64,000 bases of DNA from Oscheius dolichura (taxonomy: Eukaryota > Nematoda > Chromadorea > Rhabditida > Rhabditidae). Shown here in pieces: positions 33,042 through 42,388 of the stretch (position 1 is the first letter of the stretch; every line of letters begins with the position of its first letter). The notes under the pieces were generated by a model. The model ran no database searches, was not told where the DNA came from, and saw only the letters and a list, made by a program, of their open reading frames with translations. The position numbers and the translations under genes were made by a program. The DNA is taken from contig OW051496.1 of NCBI GenBank assembly GCA_932521035.1, forward strand, positions 4,030,001 to 4,094,000. The letters run 5' to 3'.

Positions 33042-33187
33042 AATTGTCCTCGGCGCTTGGTAACAATTTTATGGTTAGCTGTCGCTTCGCGACGCGGCTA
33101 TTTAGACTAAATAATTTAGTTTAAGCCAAGGTCAAAAAGGGAACGAAAAGTTGAAGACAAAATTCAGCGCACATAGAAATAACAACA

Positions 33188-33240
33188 TACTAGGTTGTGC
33201 AATAAGTTTTGATCTCTTTGCTATAACTTTTCTGACACCC
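33188..33240. mobile_element. Possible mariner-type terminal sequence
   Basis: CTAGGTTGTGCAATAAGTTT resembles mariner TIR sequence (TTAGGTTG.GCAAAAGT type, family knowledge) and is preceded by TA. Only one end was recognised, so this is a fragment at most. Confidence 0.35.
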
Positions 33241-33259
33241 TTTCTATAATTCTTTCTGT

Positions 33260-33605
33260 ATAGTCTGTCTAGAAAAAAGACGACATTCAAAGGTCTAACG
33301 GACGCTCGTGGTGGGACGTGCAAATTGCCGTAGTTCCCCGTAGCGTTGTTGGATGAAAATAAAGTACGATTTTACGTTTTCTCGTTTTTTGATATGAAAT
33401 TTTGTGTTTTTTTTGCTTTATGTATCCCTGCTAGTATTTAGAAGACAAAAAAACACAACATTTCATATCAAAAACGAGAAATAAATATAATCAGAATTTT
33501 TTCCTCCAACGACGCTACGGGGAATTACGGCAATTTGCACGCCAGAGGCCCCCACCACGAGCGTCCGTTAGACCTTAGAATGTTGTCTTTTTCACCTTAG
33601 AATGT
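33260..33605. mobile_element. Second MITE of the AGTCTGTC family, long palindrome
   Basis: Begins AGTCTGTCTAGAAAAAAGAC, as in the element at 11409. It continues as a near-perfect palindrome: GGACGCTCGTGGTGGG with GCCGTAGTTCCCCGTAGCG at the left and their inverses at 33505-33570. The centre has inverted TTTTTGATATGAAATTTTG. The right TIR is partly duplicated (CTTAGAATGTTGTC twice). Non-coding. Confidence 0.75.
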
Positions 33606-33629
33606 TGTCAGTTTCAAGTTTTGCACCAC

Positions 33630-33692
33630 ATGGTCGAGTGGTTTTCTGCGAAGTCCTATTCTAGCAACCCGGGTTCGATCCCGCTCGCAAAT
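33630..33692 (+). ncRNA. tRNA-like (SINE head) sequence
   Basis: TGGTCGAGTGGTTTTC resembles the A-box of Ser/Leu tRNAs and GGTTCGATCCCGCTCG a B-box, about 35 bases apart. A T-rich tract follows. Acceptor and anticodon stems do not close, so I do not call a functional tRNA. Confidence 0.4.
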
Positions 33693-34048
33693 TAACATTT
33701 TTGCTTTTCTGTTTTTCCTATTCTTTCAGTAGTTTATCATGTTTTTCGGGTAGTTATACTTCTCGGGCTGTTTTACGCCTATTTGTTCAATAAAATCAAA
33801 AAATACTCGACAATATCGTCCGATTCCGGCTCCGCGCCTGCATAGCATCACATTTGTGAATGTACAGGCATGTAGACGAGGAGCCACTAGGCAGGGGGTC
33901 CGGGGAGCGCAGCCCCCTGGCTGTGCTACCTTGGAGTTGAAAACCCTTGTAAAACCAACACAAAAAATAGCAGTGAAATAAGGAAATTGGGCAAAAAATG
34001 GCATAGGTGGGACGATATACCGAAAATGATTTCGGTGTATGCAGTCCG

Positions 34049-35455
34049 GTGGGGTATTGGGGAATAGAATAAGTAACATTCTTTTAGATTTTAGTCCTTG
34101 GAGGAATAGAAGGTAGTAATGGGAGCGATGAAATGGTCATTTTGAAACAAGACAAGTGGATCAAATTGTCATTGAAATTACCGAAAAGACTCCGGGATGG
34201 GGGTGCAGTATATCTGGATGGAGAGATCTATATATTCGGTGGTTCTCTATACAACGAATTATACAAATTGGATAATAAAACATTGAAATGGATACGATTG
34301 GCAAATATGAATAAGGACCGGAGATTTATTACAAATAGTAGTGTGAAATGGAATGGATCCATCTGGGTGTTTGGAGGATGGGATGGAACTTACTTTAAAA
34401 GCTACTTGAAAAGTGTGGAAAGATATGATCCAAAAGAGGACAAATGGATTAAAATGCCGTGAGTTGAATACTTTCCCCTTTTTTCTCTCCTGCTCGGTTT
34501 CCAACGGCCGGTTTTCAACTACGGGACCATTTGGGAACTTGGCGAGCGAAATGTTCTTGTTTTGAAATCTCAACCTGGAATTCAGGCGTTTTTGTCCGTG
34601 AAAATGCCAAAAGGTCCCGTAGTTGAAACCCCCGAGGTTTCCCGTTCCCGTCCCGTTTTGAAAATGGCCATCCCGCCCAGCCCTGATCCACACTCAAGAC
34701 GAGGTTCGTCTCTCAAACGAGATGATACAACATCTGATACAAGGCTCAATCAGGGCTAATCAATATTTTAGGGACATGAAATATATGCGATGGGAAGCAG
34801 CTGCAGCAGTTCATAATGGCAAATTCATTGTCTGTGGTGGATGGGATGGTTCGAATCATTTGGCTAGAGTGGAATGTTTCGACCCGGAGAGTGGTGTCTG
34901 GACGGAGCTGAATGATATGCACACACCTCTTTCTCGTCATTCTCTCGTTTCTTATGGAAATAATCTCATTTTAATGGGAGGTTGGAATAGAAAGACAGCA
35001 TTCAATACTGTACTGGAAGTGAGTAATCTAGAAGGAAAAGGAACATGGAAAGAACTGCCGCCAATGAAACAACCTCGAAATAGCTTTTCTGCAGCAGTCC
35101 TTGACAATGAGATTTTTGTAATTGGAGGATGGAATGACACAGACAAAGATCTCGATAAAACTGAAATATTTAATGGAAACAGCTGGAGACAGGGTTTCCA
35201 GCTTCCCAATCGGTGCTGTTATATGTCTTCAATTGTTATTCCCCGCCATCTGGCTGCTATCCTTTCTAATTCCACAGAGTAATCCCCTATTAAACAAATA
35301 AATCTTTCCTCCATTTAAAGTATTCCTATTCAAAAGAATTCATTTCAAAAATTGTTGAAAATGTGGTGTTTTGTGTTTTTTGATCCTTATCTAAAGCTGA
35401 AATTTATTTGTAACGGAATTTAAGTCGACGATAAGAATTGTTATTATAGTAGGGT
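34049..35455. repeat. Inverted duplicate of 8196-9905
   Basis: Homology begins at GGTGGGGTATTGGGG, inside the intron before the first kelch exon of the other copy, and ends at TTATAGTAGGGTGA, exactly where the foldback element is inserted. Confidence 0.88.
34088..35282 (+). pseudogene. 5'-truncated duplicate of the kelch gene
   Basis: Exons 34088-34458 and 34772-35282 join in phase 2 (IKMP to DMKY), giving an uninterrupted kelch propeller part: YLDGEIYIFGGS, WNGSIWVFGGW, NGKFIVCGGW, NNLILMGGW and NEIFVIGGW, ending STE. It lacks the coiled-coil exons of the 8.4-10.6 kb gene because the duplication starts inside the preceding intron. It also lacks the extra repeat exon. No stop or frameshift is present in the copied exons. 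It could still be expressed if a promoter or trans-splice acceptor exists upstream (an internal ATG lies at 34133), but as read it is a truncated copy. Confidence 0.7.
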
Positions 35456-36270
35456 GATGGATAAGTCCTGTCAATGACCTCATAACTTTTGATAGAGACC
35501 GTTTTACAGTACACATGAGCACTTCCTAGGTAGATCTCGGAGTGGCCGATATGAGAAAACAAACTAGAAAACAATTCCATGTAATTGCGAAATTTACCGG
35601 GCGTTTAAAAAAAAGTGAGTTTTGCCATTTTTGCTGGTGCGGTATGTTCCTGGCCACTTCTGAAAAAACTGAGTACGCCGTTCGATCGGGCTCGCAGAGT
35701 TGATCAAAATCATCTATCAAACTTTAATTTTCTGTGGAAAACCTTCATTTTCTAGAAATTAGAAAGGTCGGGGGTTCGGATCCTCTCCGTGAAACTCTCT
35801 TTTTCTTTTTTTCTTTTTGTTGATATGGCTTCATCTTTGCAAAAGAAGGTGTTTGCTGCAAAAAAGAAAAGAGCAAAAGAAAGTATAAAAGATCGACGCC
35901 GAGCGGGATCGAACCCTCGAGCCGTAATTTCAATACGCACTGCGTGGCACCCTATTTGACAATCGATTGGGAAATGGCGATTTTACATGACAAATAAAAG
36001 TTTGATATATGATTTTGATCAACTCTGTGAGCCCGATCGAACGGCGTACTCAGTTTTTTCAGAAGTGGCCAGGAACATACCGCACCAGCAAAAATGGCAA
36101 AACTCACTTTTTTTTAAACGCCCGGTAAATTTCGCAATTACATGGAATTTTTTTCTAGTTTGTTTCATCAGATCGGTCACTCCGAGATCTACCTAGGAAG
36201 TGCTCATGTGTACTGTAAAACGGTCTCTATCAAAAGTTATGAGGTCATTGACAGGACTTATCCATCACCC
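35452..36270. mobile_element. Foldback DNA element with 270-base inverted ends, TA target site
   Basis: The first 270 bases (GGGTGATGGATAAGTCCTGT at the left edge) are the inverse of the last 270, which end ACAGGACTTATCCATCACCC. Both edges are flanked by TA, consistent with a Tc1/mariner-type target duplication. The 260-base centre contains two tRNA-like modules (plus at about 35766, minus at about 35910) but no transposase. A partial copy lies at 2625-2892. Confidence 0.85.
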
Positions 36271-36402
36271 TACAGTCAGATTTATATAAAAATTCCTTCC
36301 GTTCCACTCCCTATATGAAATTTACTTTGCAATGTTAGTCTATTGAACACTGGCCATATGGATACGCCCAAATAATAGGTATTTTTAGAAAAAGAAACCT
36401 AC

Positions 36403-36521
36403 CGATCAGTGAAATCCAGTCGAGGATCCCTCCAGATTTGAGAGAACCACACGTCCGCCTTGAAACTGCTACTGAATTCGCTGATTTCAGTGATCGATTG
36501 GACGGTCAGCTCCATGATTAC
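36403..36521 (-). pseudogene. Orphan exon of a Cys-loop ligand-gated ion channel
   Basis: A minus-strand exon with a TTTTAG acceptor just upstream (36522-36523) and a GTAGGT donor at 36402. It encodes VIMELTVQSITEISEFSSS then FKADVWFSQIWRDPRLDFTD. That matches the N-terminal ligand-binding core of anion-type Cys-loop channels (pattern V.SI..ISE....F.AD.....W.D.RL.F). No neighbouring channel exon is visible: downstream sequence leads within about 130 bases into the foldback element at 36270, upstream is featureless. It is a relic, or part of a gene whose other exons are far away. In-phase open status is preserved. Confidence 0.6.
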
Positions 36522-37411
36522 CTAAAATTCACCCATTTTTAGTTTTCAAGAGCCAGAAAACGATTGAAAAGACAACACTCAATTATGTGAGACGTTTTGT
36601 ATTCCGATTGAAGCAAAAAAGAGAAGCCCGTATTCAGCGAAATTCATTTCCACGATCGCTTGAAAATTTGGTTTTATCTAGAGAGATGACTGACTGAATG
36701 CTACCCACCAATCTGCGCCATTGTTATTGTTATGTTTGACTAGAAGAGCCCAGTTTTATGGAAGGCGCCCCGGCGGGCCGCCGGACGCCCCTGTTATGTG
36801 TTGGCCAAGGTCCCAAAATCTTTTTGCTCGAATTCATTTTCGGGGTTAAGTCACAGGGAGGAATAAATACAACATAAACATCAAAAGAAACCTAGATACT
36901 AACTAGTGGTCCTAATAACGAAAAGGTTTCTTGTGGTTTGATGTCGGGCTTGAGCCTCAAGCCTTGAGGCTGTGAGCCGCGTCGGTCCTCCACTCTTCTT
37001 TAGCATCTTCGTCCGAGAACTAGAGCTTCTTCTTTCTTCGACGACGAACATGCCTTCTTTCCGTTGTGGTGATAAGTTAGTCCTACGCTGAGCTGTGGGC
37101 CATGCGTTTGCCTCGTTTCCAATTCGGGTTTTCTGATTACCTCTTGCGGTATCAACCGTTTTTTCGTTTCGTGGACGAGATTTCAATCGCGCGCCTGGTT
37201 TGACTTTACATCGGGGTACGGCAGACTCCTGGAAGGTAACTTTGACGCGCTCAGCTTTTCAGTTGAGGTTTCGTGAAAATCTTTTTTGCCCATAATTTCG
37301 AGGGTGGTCGATTATCCCCATACCCACAAATTTTCAGGGAAGTAGTCCATAAAATAAAAGTAGGACGAGCAAAAAGATTTTGGAAAAATGTCCGCCGTTC
37401 GGCATGCGCCC
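36522..37411. other. Intergenic with a GC-repeat fragment
   Basis: A fragment at 36741-36800 starts AGAAGAGCCCAGTTTTATGG and includes GGCGGGCCGCCGG, as in the 3-8 kb array. The rest to 37411 has an open minus-strand frame at 36899-37186, Arg/Lys/Thr-rich and without domain features, which I do not support as a gene. Confidence 0.45.
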
Positions 37412-37490
37412 GATTTTCGTGGTGTAATGGTTAAGAGGCCGGTATTATCATTCGAGAGGTCGGGGGTTCGACCCCCACAGGGGGTAACTC
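37412..37490 (+). ncRNA. tRNA-like sequence
   Basis: GTGGTGTAATGGTTAAGAGG is a good A-box region and GGGGGTTCGACCCCC forms a perfect T-arm hairpin. A T5 run follows at 37491. The acceptor stem and anticodon arm do not close convincingly (CCGGTATTATCATTCGAG), so it is either a decayed tRNA or a SINE head. Confidence 0.45.
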
Positions 37491-37732
37491 TTTTTGCTTT
37501 TTTGATTTGAGGTCCTGGAAACTTCCAAAATATTTTTGACTGTTTTCCGTCGTGAGACCCGTTCGTGGTGGGACCCCAATCCAGAAGTGAACGGTTCAAT
37601 TCCTTTTTTGGGCTAATATTTTTTGTTTTGCCTGACCAGCTGATCCAGCTGACCGTTTCTGTTTTCCGCCTACCACTCTCATAGTAGCCCCAACGAACTA
37701 ACAGTCAACAAATGATGTTTATTGTGAAAAGG

Positions 37733-38640
37733 ATCAGTTGTGTTGACGGAGATCGGCGGCCAGGTAAGTCGGAATGACCTGTACACACGGATCAGCGCAG
37801 TGGTAAGGTCCGGTCCTGCTCTCCAATGCTTCCCATCGAATATATCCACTCGATTGAGTATCTTATGGTCGTTGTCCGCTCCTCCAATCGATAGATTTCG
37901 TTCCTCAACACTGCAGTTGCCAGCCATCCTCTGACACTTTTCAGGGGCGGTAGTCTCTTCCACTTTTCGTCGAGATTGGTCATTTCCTTAACCTCGTGAG
38001 ATATATTTCCTCTTTCCAATGGCGAGTCCCGCCCATCACGACCACCGTTTTACAGTCGACAGAGGCCATTCCGTGGGTTACTAGAGACAACGGCATATTA
38101 TCCAATTCCGTCCAGACGCCGCTCTCCGGGTCGAAACATTCCACACTGCTCAATTCACTGTCTTTGTTCACTCCGCCACAGAATATAAATTTCCCATTAC
38201 AAACGGCTACAGATGCCCAGTTCGGGCATATCGCATCTCTCTATAAACGGTTTGATTATTGCTGGTCGTTCTCCTCAACCTACGGTAATAGTTCCCATTG
38301 ATTCGAAACGGGGCTGTATCGTTCGCAGCTCTTCAACTCGTGCGAATGTCCAATATTTCCACCAAAGACCCAGATGGACCCTTTCCACACGAGGCAGCTG
38401 CTCCTGATACCTTGACGGCCCTCGTTCATCTCGGCCACTTCCCGCCATCATCTCTCATGTATTTTGTCCATGTGATAGACCTTCTTGCCGCTTTCTCCAC
38501 AGCCAATTTGATAGAAACCGCCGTAGAGCCAGACGACCCCGTACTCTATATATTCCTTATACGGTAGTTTGATGTCTCCATTATTTAAAAAAGTCTCCAA
38601 TGGAATGTACCGTACTGTTGTATTTCCTGTTCCGAGGAAA
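37733..38640 (-). pseudogene. Kelch pseudogene with stop and frameshifts
   Basis: A third kelch copy, more diverged. Readable blades are KGSIWVFGGNIGHSHELKSC, NGKFIFCGGVNKDSELSSVE, ECFDPESGVWTELDNM and DIFDGKHWRAGPDL, ending VIPTYLAADL like the other copies. It carries a TGA within a blade near 38452 (between DKIHER and WREVAEMNE) and frame changes near 38040, 37900 and 37765. A GTAGGT donor follows WELLP. The poly(A) signal (minus AATAAA at 37718-37723) is intact. Further upstream pieces are seen to about 38975 (MDSQLVLDVILKGEAN) but could not be joined. Sequencing error could explain single shifts, not all of them. Confidence 0.75.
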
Positions 38641-39274
38641 GGAACACCAATTATGGATCATGCTTCACGATAGTTCATTCTCAATTTCCTTTTCTCTCCC
38701 TGAAAGATTCATGGAAGCCCTATAAACCGGTCACACCATTATGGGCAATTGTAGCTTCAAGTTGATTGATTTTCTTGTTATCCCAAGGAAATAAACGTTT
38801 TTGTTCAGACCCAAGATGGTTTTGCATCGAATGCACAAGAAATAGACTTTTAAATGGCCGTCCTGGAGCATCTAAAAGGAAGAATTTATAGATAAAAGGA
38901 TCAACCTCGCCAATTTCTTGATATTTGCCTCTCCCTTGAGAATAACGTCGAGAACAAGCTGGGAATCCATTCTGAAAGGGAACTTTAGTCGGAGAAACTA
39001 GGAAAAGGGGTATAGCAAGGGGATAAGACTACTACCAGAAGGAATTTAATAAAGAAGAACCGCAGAATGACGCGGGGTTGTCCCAAATCGATATGCTCTA
39101 CTCAAATTAACCCAAGCAATTCAAAAAATCAATATCTTTATCTTTTGCCGTGTTAAATACCTGTAAGAGATGCTTCCAATTCGCTTTTATGAAGATATCC
39201 ATCCAGTTTGAGTGCAATCTGCTGTCCTCGAACTTTCCCTTGATAAATATGACTAATGACTCGTTAAGTGAGAT
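38641..39274. other. Possible upstream kelch pseudogene pieces
   Basis: Open minus-strand pieces at 38975-38910 (MDSQLVLDVILKGEAN) and 38870-38720 (RPFKSLFLVHSMQNHLGS, then INQLEATIAHNG) may be N-terminal exons of the kelch pseudogene. The junction between them does not phase. Nothing else was seen to 39274. Confidence 0.3.
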
Positions 39275-39595
39275 TTATTCACATTCTAGCCGAGGCACTG
39301 AATTCATGAGGTCACAACGGATCGGCCCGTGTGAAATAAGTGCAACCCATGGTAGGCATCTTTCCCTCCTTCCCCTTCTCTTACGTATATGTCTGTTCCC
39401 CTTCCAATACGCATCTATAGCTTTTTCAAAAGTTTCGGACAAATCTCGCTGCCACGCTACACGAGCCAGAAAGCCTGCTATTTCGATTGGTAGCAGGATG
39501 AAGTGCCCTGGAACCGTGAGAATAGCACATCCTTTCGAGCAAGATCTAGCCAAACATGGCCGCAGGAAGTGTCCACCATGGTAAATGGAAGCCAT
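39275..39595 (-). pseudogene. Tetraspanin-like fragment
   Basis: A minus-strand frame with a hydrophobic segment TVPGHFILLPIEIAGFLARV followed by AWQRDLSETFEKAIDAYWKG. This resembles the TM3 end and start of the large loop of tetraspanins (E in TM3, then a helix with periodic Leu and a Tyr). A GTAAGA donor follows ATAC near 39382. No CCG motif or TM4 exon was found downstream; an acceptor at about 39301 leads to a short tail and AATAAA. The N-terminal part and other TM segments are missing. Weak family evidence. Confidence 0.3.
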
Positions 39596-39659
39596 GGCAA
39601 TTTTAAGTTTTCGCTATTACTTCTTTATTTTACCTAAATTTTACCGTTCTGGGAGAGTC

Positions 39660-40544
39660 TCTTCACCGACTACTCCTTTCGATATTTCAACATCGACCGA
39701 CTGGGAATATCTTCGGTAGGCTTTTGTCCAGTTGTCTCGCCATCTTCTTCAGCACGAGGAGTGTTCCTGTCCCGTAATCTCCGAATTTCTCAATTGCTGT
39801 AAAAAGTATGGACTCCGTTGCAATGAGCTGATCTGTGCGGATCAAGGTCTTCTCTCCCATGCCATTGAAGTTCTCAAGCCAAAAAACTTGTGTATTTATG
39901 GAAGCCTGTACGACCTTCCGAAGAATATTAGCAACGTGGTCAGGTGACCCTTTTCTGCTAGGGGTACTGTAAGACGACGGATCTCTGACCTCGACGACAC
40001 GGTACCGTATTCCTTCAGCCATATGTCAGCTTCAACGATCCCACCGAAGAGTACAGTAACTTCATCCCGAATAACCTCCTACCAACGTATCCTGGCGTAC
40101 TGTACCTCAACGGCCGCGACTACCCCTCGGTCTACCAGTCCTTCTACGAGTGTCTCAAGGTATCCGCCCCTAACAGACCGTAACCATTCCCTTCAGGACC
40201 TCCTAACCAGTCCAAATGTGACCCTCGAGGCCAGATTCGTCTCAGCGGTGGCAATCGACGCTGACCCAGTCTAGGGAACCATCCTCCAATCCGGCGATCA
40301 TTTGTTCTTCCCTATTTACGGCCAAAGCTTGACGGTCACCCTGTTCCCAGCCAGTCACAGCCGGTATCTCGCCTTGTTCAAAGCCGGCATCCGGCTCTCT
40401 GCCAAATTTGTCGACAACTGGCAAGAATTCTCTGACCATTTGGAGCGGTTCACCTCAGCCGTGTATGAAGGTCCCCGGAGAACATTGGGCGGCTTCGTAC
40501 TCCAGCCGTCCTCCCTCGCTCCGATTCGCCCCTTTTTGCAGTAA
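39660..40544 (+). pseudogene. Unrecognised plus-strand gene with an in-frame TAG
   Basis: Pieces of a protein-like frame: FWESLFTDYSFRYFNIDRLG, then CPVISEFLNCCKKYGLRCNE, then NDPTEEYSNFIPNNLLPTYP and GRDYPSVYQSFYECLK. A GTATCC...CAG intron separates these from DLLTSPNVTLEARFVSAVAI, followed by TAG at 40272-40274. The same frame reopens to 40544 (LFFPIYGQSLTVTLFPASHS and so on). The EYSNF...GRDYPSVYQSF part recalls NADAR/DUF1768 domains only faintly. AATAAA at 40552. It could be intact if an intron spans the TAG; otherwise it is a pseudogene. Confidence 0.35.
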
Positions 40545-40551
40545 TCCATTA

Positions 40552-40566
40552 AATAAAGATTTTATT
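40552..40566. terminator. Back-to-back poly(A) signals of convergent genes
   Basis: Plus-strand AATAAA at 40552-40557 and minus-strand AATAAA at 40561-40566 sit four bases or fewer apart. They serve the plus-strand gene ending at 40544 and the acetyltransferase ending at 40717. Confidence 0.7.
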
Positions 40567-40716
40567 TGTTACTGGAATAGACAAAAGAGAGATCATCAGC
40601 ATGGATAAACACAGCAAGGGAAGATCACAACAAGCAGTGGCAGTTTAGGGGAGACGACTAGGGACGGCAGGAGGGAGACTAGAGGGGAATGTTTCGGATT
40701 TGACTAGGGGAGGAGA

Positions 40717-42388
40717 CTACCAGATACTCTGATGGCCAAAGTCGCGGGCATTCTTCCTCCCGAGCGGGGTATCCGGACCGGCGTCCCTCTTCCCGGCGAC
40801 GGGGGCAGTGCCGTGGATTATTCCGGAGGCGCTGTCCGAACGGGAACTGCTACGGGGAGAACGCTGAAAATTAGTTGGTTAGAATGGGGACGAGTGGCTT
40901 TTAATCGAATCTTTTTCCAGTCGAAATGGCTAAAGACGGGAATTCCCGCGTTCCCCCCCCCCCCCTTTTTTTGTTTCAAATTAGACTCAAATATTCCGTC
41001 CAGTTATGATTGCTACTCCAGTTGTGCGTAATATATAAATTAGATAACTGACGAGAGTCGGCATCGCGGAATATCCAACCAGCTTGTCGCTGAGTGCCGA
41101 TCTCCTGAATCCGTCGTTGTCATCCGCCCTTGTCACAGTCTTTTTATCCTCGAAGAATTGTGGATACACCACGAAGTTCGTATTCTGCCATACTGAAACA
41201 CATCTCTTTTTTGTTTTATTCAAGCTATTTCATTACTTCCGTTACAAGTTATCTAACATTCGAAATCCATACCTGGCTCCTTGAGTTTATAGAATTTCTC
41301 TAGAAACTGGAGGAAAGCAGTGGAGGGTCGGTCAATGGCCACTCTGGTTGGAGCCACCTCTTCGGTCTGAAGCCGTATGAATCAAAAAAAAGAGAGTATC
41401 CTAACTTACACAGAGCATGTAGTCGTACAATTTGTGTCCGTTTCCCTGTCTCTGGACATCCTCGTGGACATAGAAATCCAATATACAGAGAGGCTTCTCC
41501 TCGTACTGCTGTTTCCCGGCCCCGTCCAAGAGGTACAGCTTCTTCGGACCGACCTTCAGAATTCCCAGGACAATACTCGTATTTCTAAACATATGGTGGA
41601 TCAAGCAGTATGAAATCGATTATTAGAGAAAATACATATAACCCCCAAAGCCTAGAAAATACAAAAAAAGGGAAACCCACTCTTTGGTGGCGTGTTTGTT
41701 CCATAGGAGGTATATCCGCTGGTCTTCTTCGTTTTCTACTGTTTTCTGATAAGATGTCAGTACTCTTTTCAGTCCTTGGGCCTAGAAACGCACATTTTAG
41801 TATCATTCGCCTTATTTGGGAAGAATAATCAGGGTGAAACCGAATTTTGGGAGGTTTTCCTATTTAGAAGTATCCTGGATGATCTTATCCCGCACCCGTA
41901 AAGTCTCGGCAGAAGAAGATAAGGCCAAAGATTCACCCTCCGGTGAAAAGCGATTTTCTGCCGAGATTATACGGGTGCGGGGGCAGCTCAACCACAATCT
42001 TGCAATCCAGGGTCTCTCTTGCTCTAGCTGGTCAAAAGCGCCTATCCTGGTTGAAGTTCTCCGTTGTCTAGCCCCTTCTCTCTTAAAAATTCCTCAATTA
42101 GGACAGGATGATGCTAGGGAATGCATGTCTTTCGCCCTCGTAAAGGCGCTCCCTTCCCTCCAAAACACCTCTCCTTCTCATCAATAATCACAAAAAGACA
42201 ATTATCCCATTCTTCTACTGGTTGTATAACATTCTAAAACTTACGGTGGTAGATCTCTCTCCCATGGTGTCGATAACTTTCTGAACAGCCCAGAATTTTC
42301 TGGGATTCAGACGGAGGAGCATGCTCTTATCGAGACGTTGTATCGGCTGATCGGGGAATATTTGGGAGAGATCGTAGTTGATCTCCAT
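40717..42388 (-). CDS. mec-17: Alpha-tubulin N-acetyltransferase (MEC-17/ATAT-like)
   Basis: Six exons in phase: 42388-42245, 41781-41681, 41584-41410, 41366-41273, 41192-41053 and 40863-40717. MEINYDLSQIFPDQPIQRLD matches the N-terminus of MEC-17 proteins. The core shows AQGLKRVLTSYQ, GILKVGPKKLYLLD and CILDFYVHEDVQRQGNGHKL: the catalytic LDFYVHE strand and the acetyl-CoA loop Q-x-x-G-x-G. Then come VAIDRPSTAFLQFLEKFY and QNTNFVVYPQFF. The C-terminal tail is Arg/Ser-rich and ends DFGHQSIW. The enzyme acetylates Lys40 of alpha-tubulin inside microtubules, in C. elegans mainly touch neurons and ciliated cells. Introns are short except the first (about 460 bases), which holds a MITE. In-frame ATGs further upstream (42532, 42490) could extend the N-terminus by up to 48 residues. 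mec-17 versus atat-2 is not decided. Confidence 0.9.
40953..40973. repeat. Poly-C then poly-T run in an intron
   Basis: A run of about 12 C is followed by 7 T in the last intron of the tubulin acetyltransferase gene. Such runs are prone to length error in assembly. Confidence 0.8.
41888..41982. mobile_element. Short MITE with CTCGGCAG terminal repeats (copy 1)
   Basis: CCGCACCCGTAAAGTCTCGG at the left and its inverse CCGAGATTATACGGGTGCGG at the right bound about 95 bases. It lies in the first intron of the acetyltransferase gene. Two relatives occur at 55947-56026 and 58680-58760. Confidence 0.8.

Noticed and set aside
36899-37186. 95-residue basic minus-strand frame
   Set aside because: Biased composition in repeat-flanked DNA and no family resemblance.
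37412-37490. Functional tRNA gene
   Set aside because: T-arm is perfect but acceptor and anticodon arms do not pair; left as tRNA-like only.
39100-39125. Sequence resembling a spliced-leader exon on the minus strand (CTTGGGTTAATTTGAG)
   Set aside because: Only part matches, there is no donor or Sm site in the right place, and it is not repeated.
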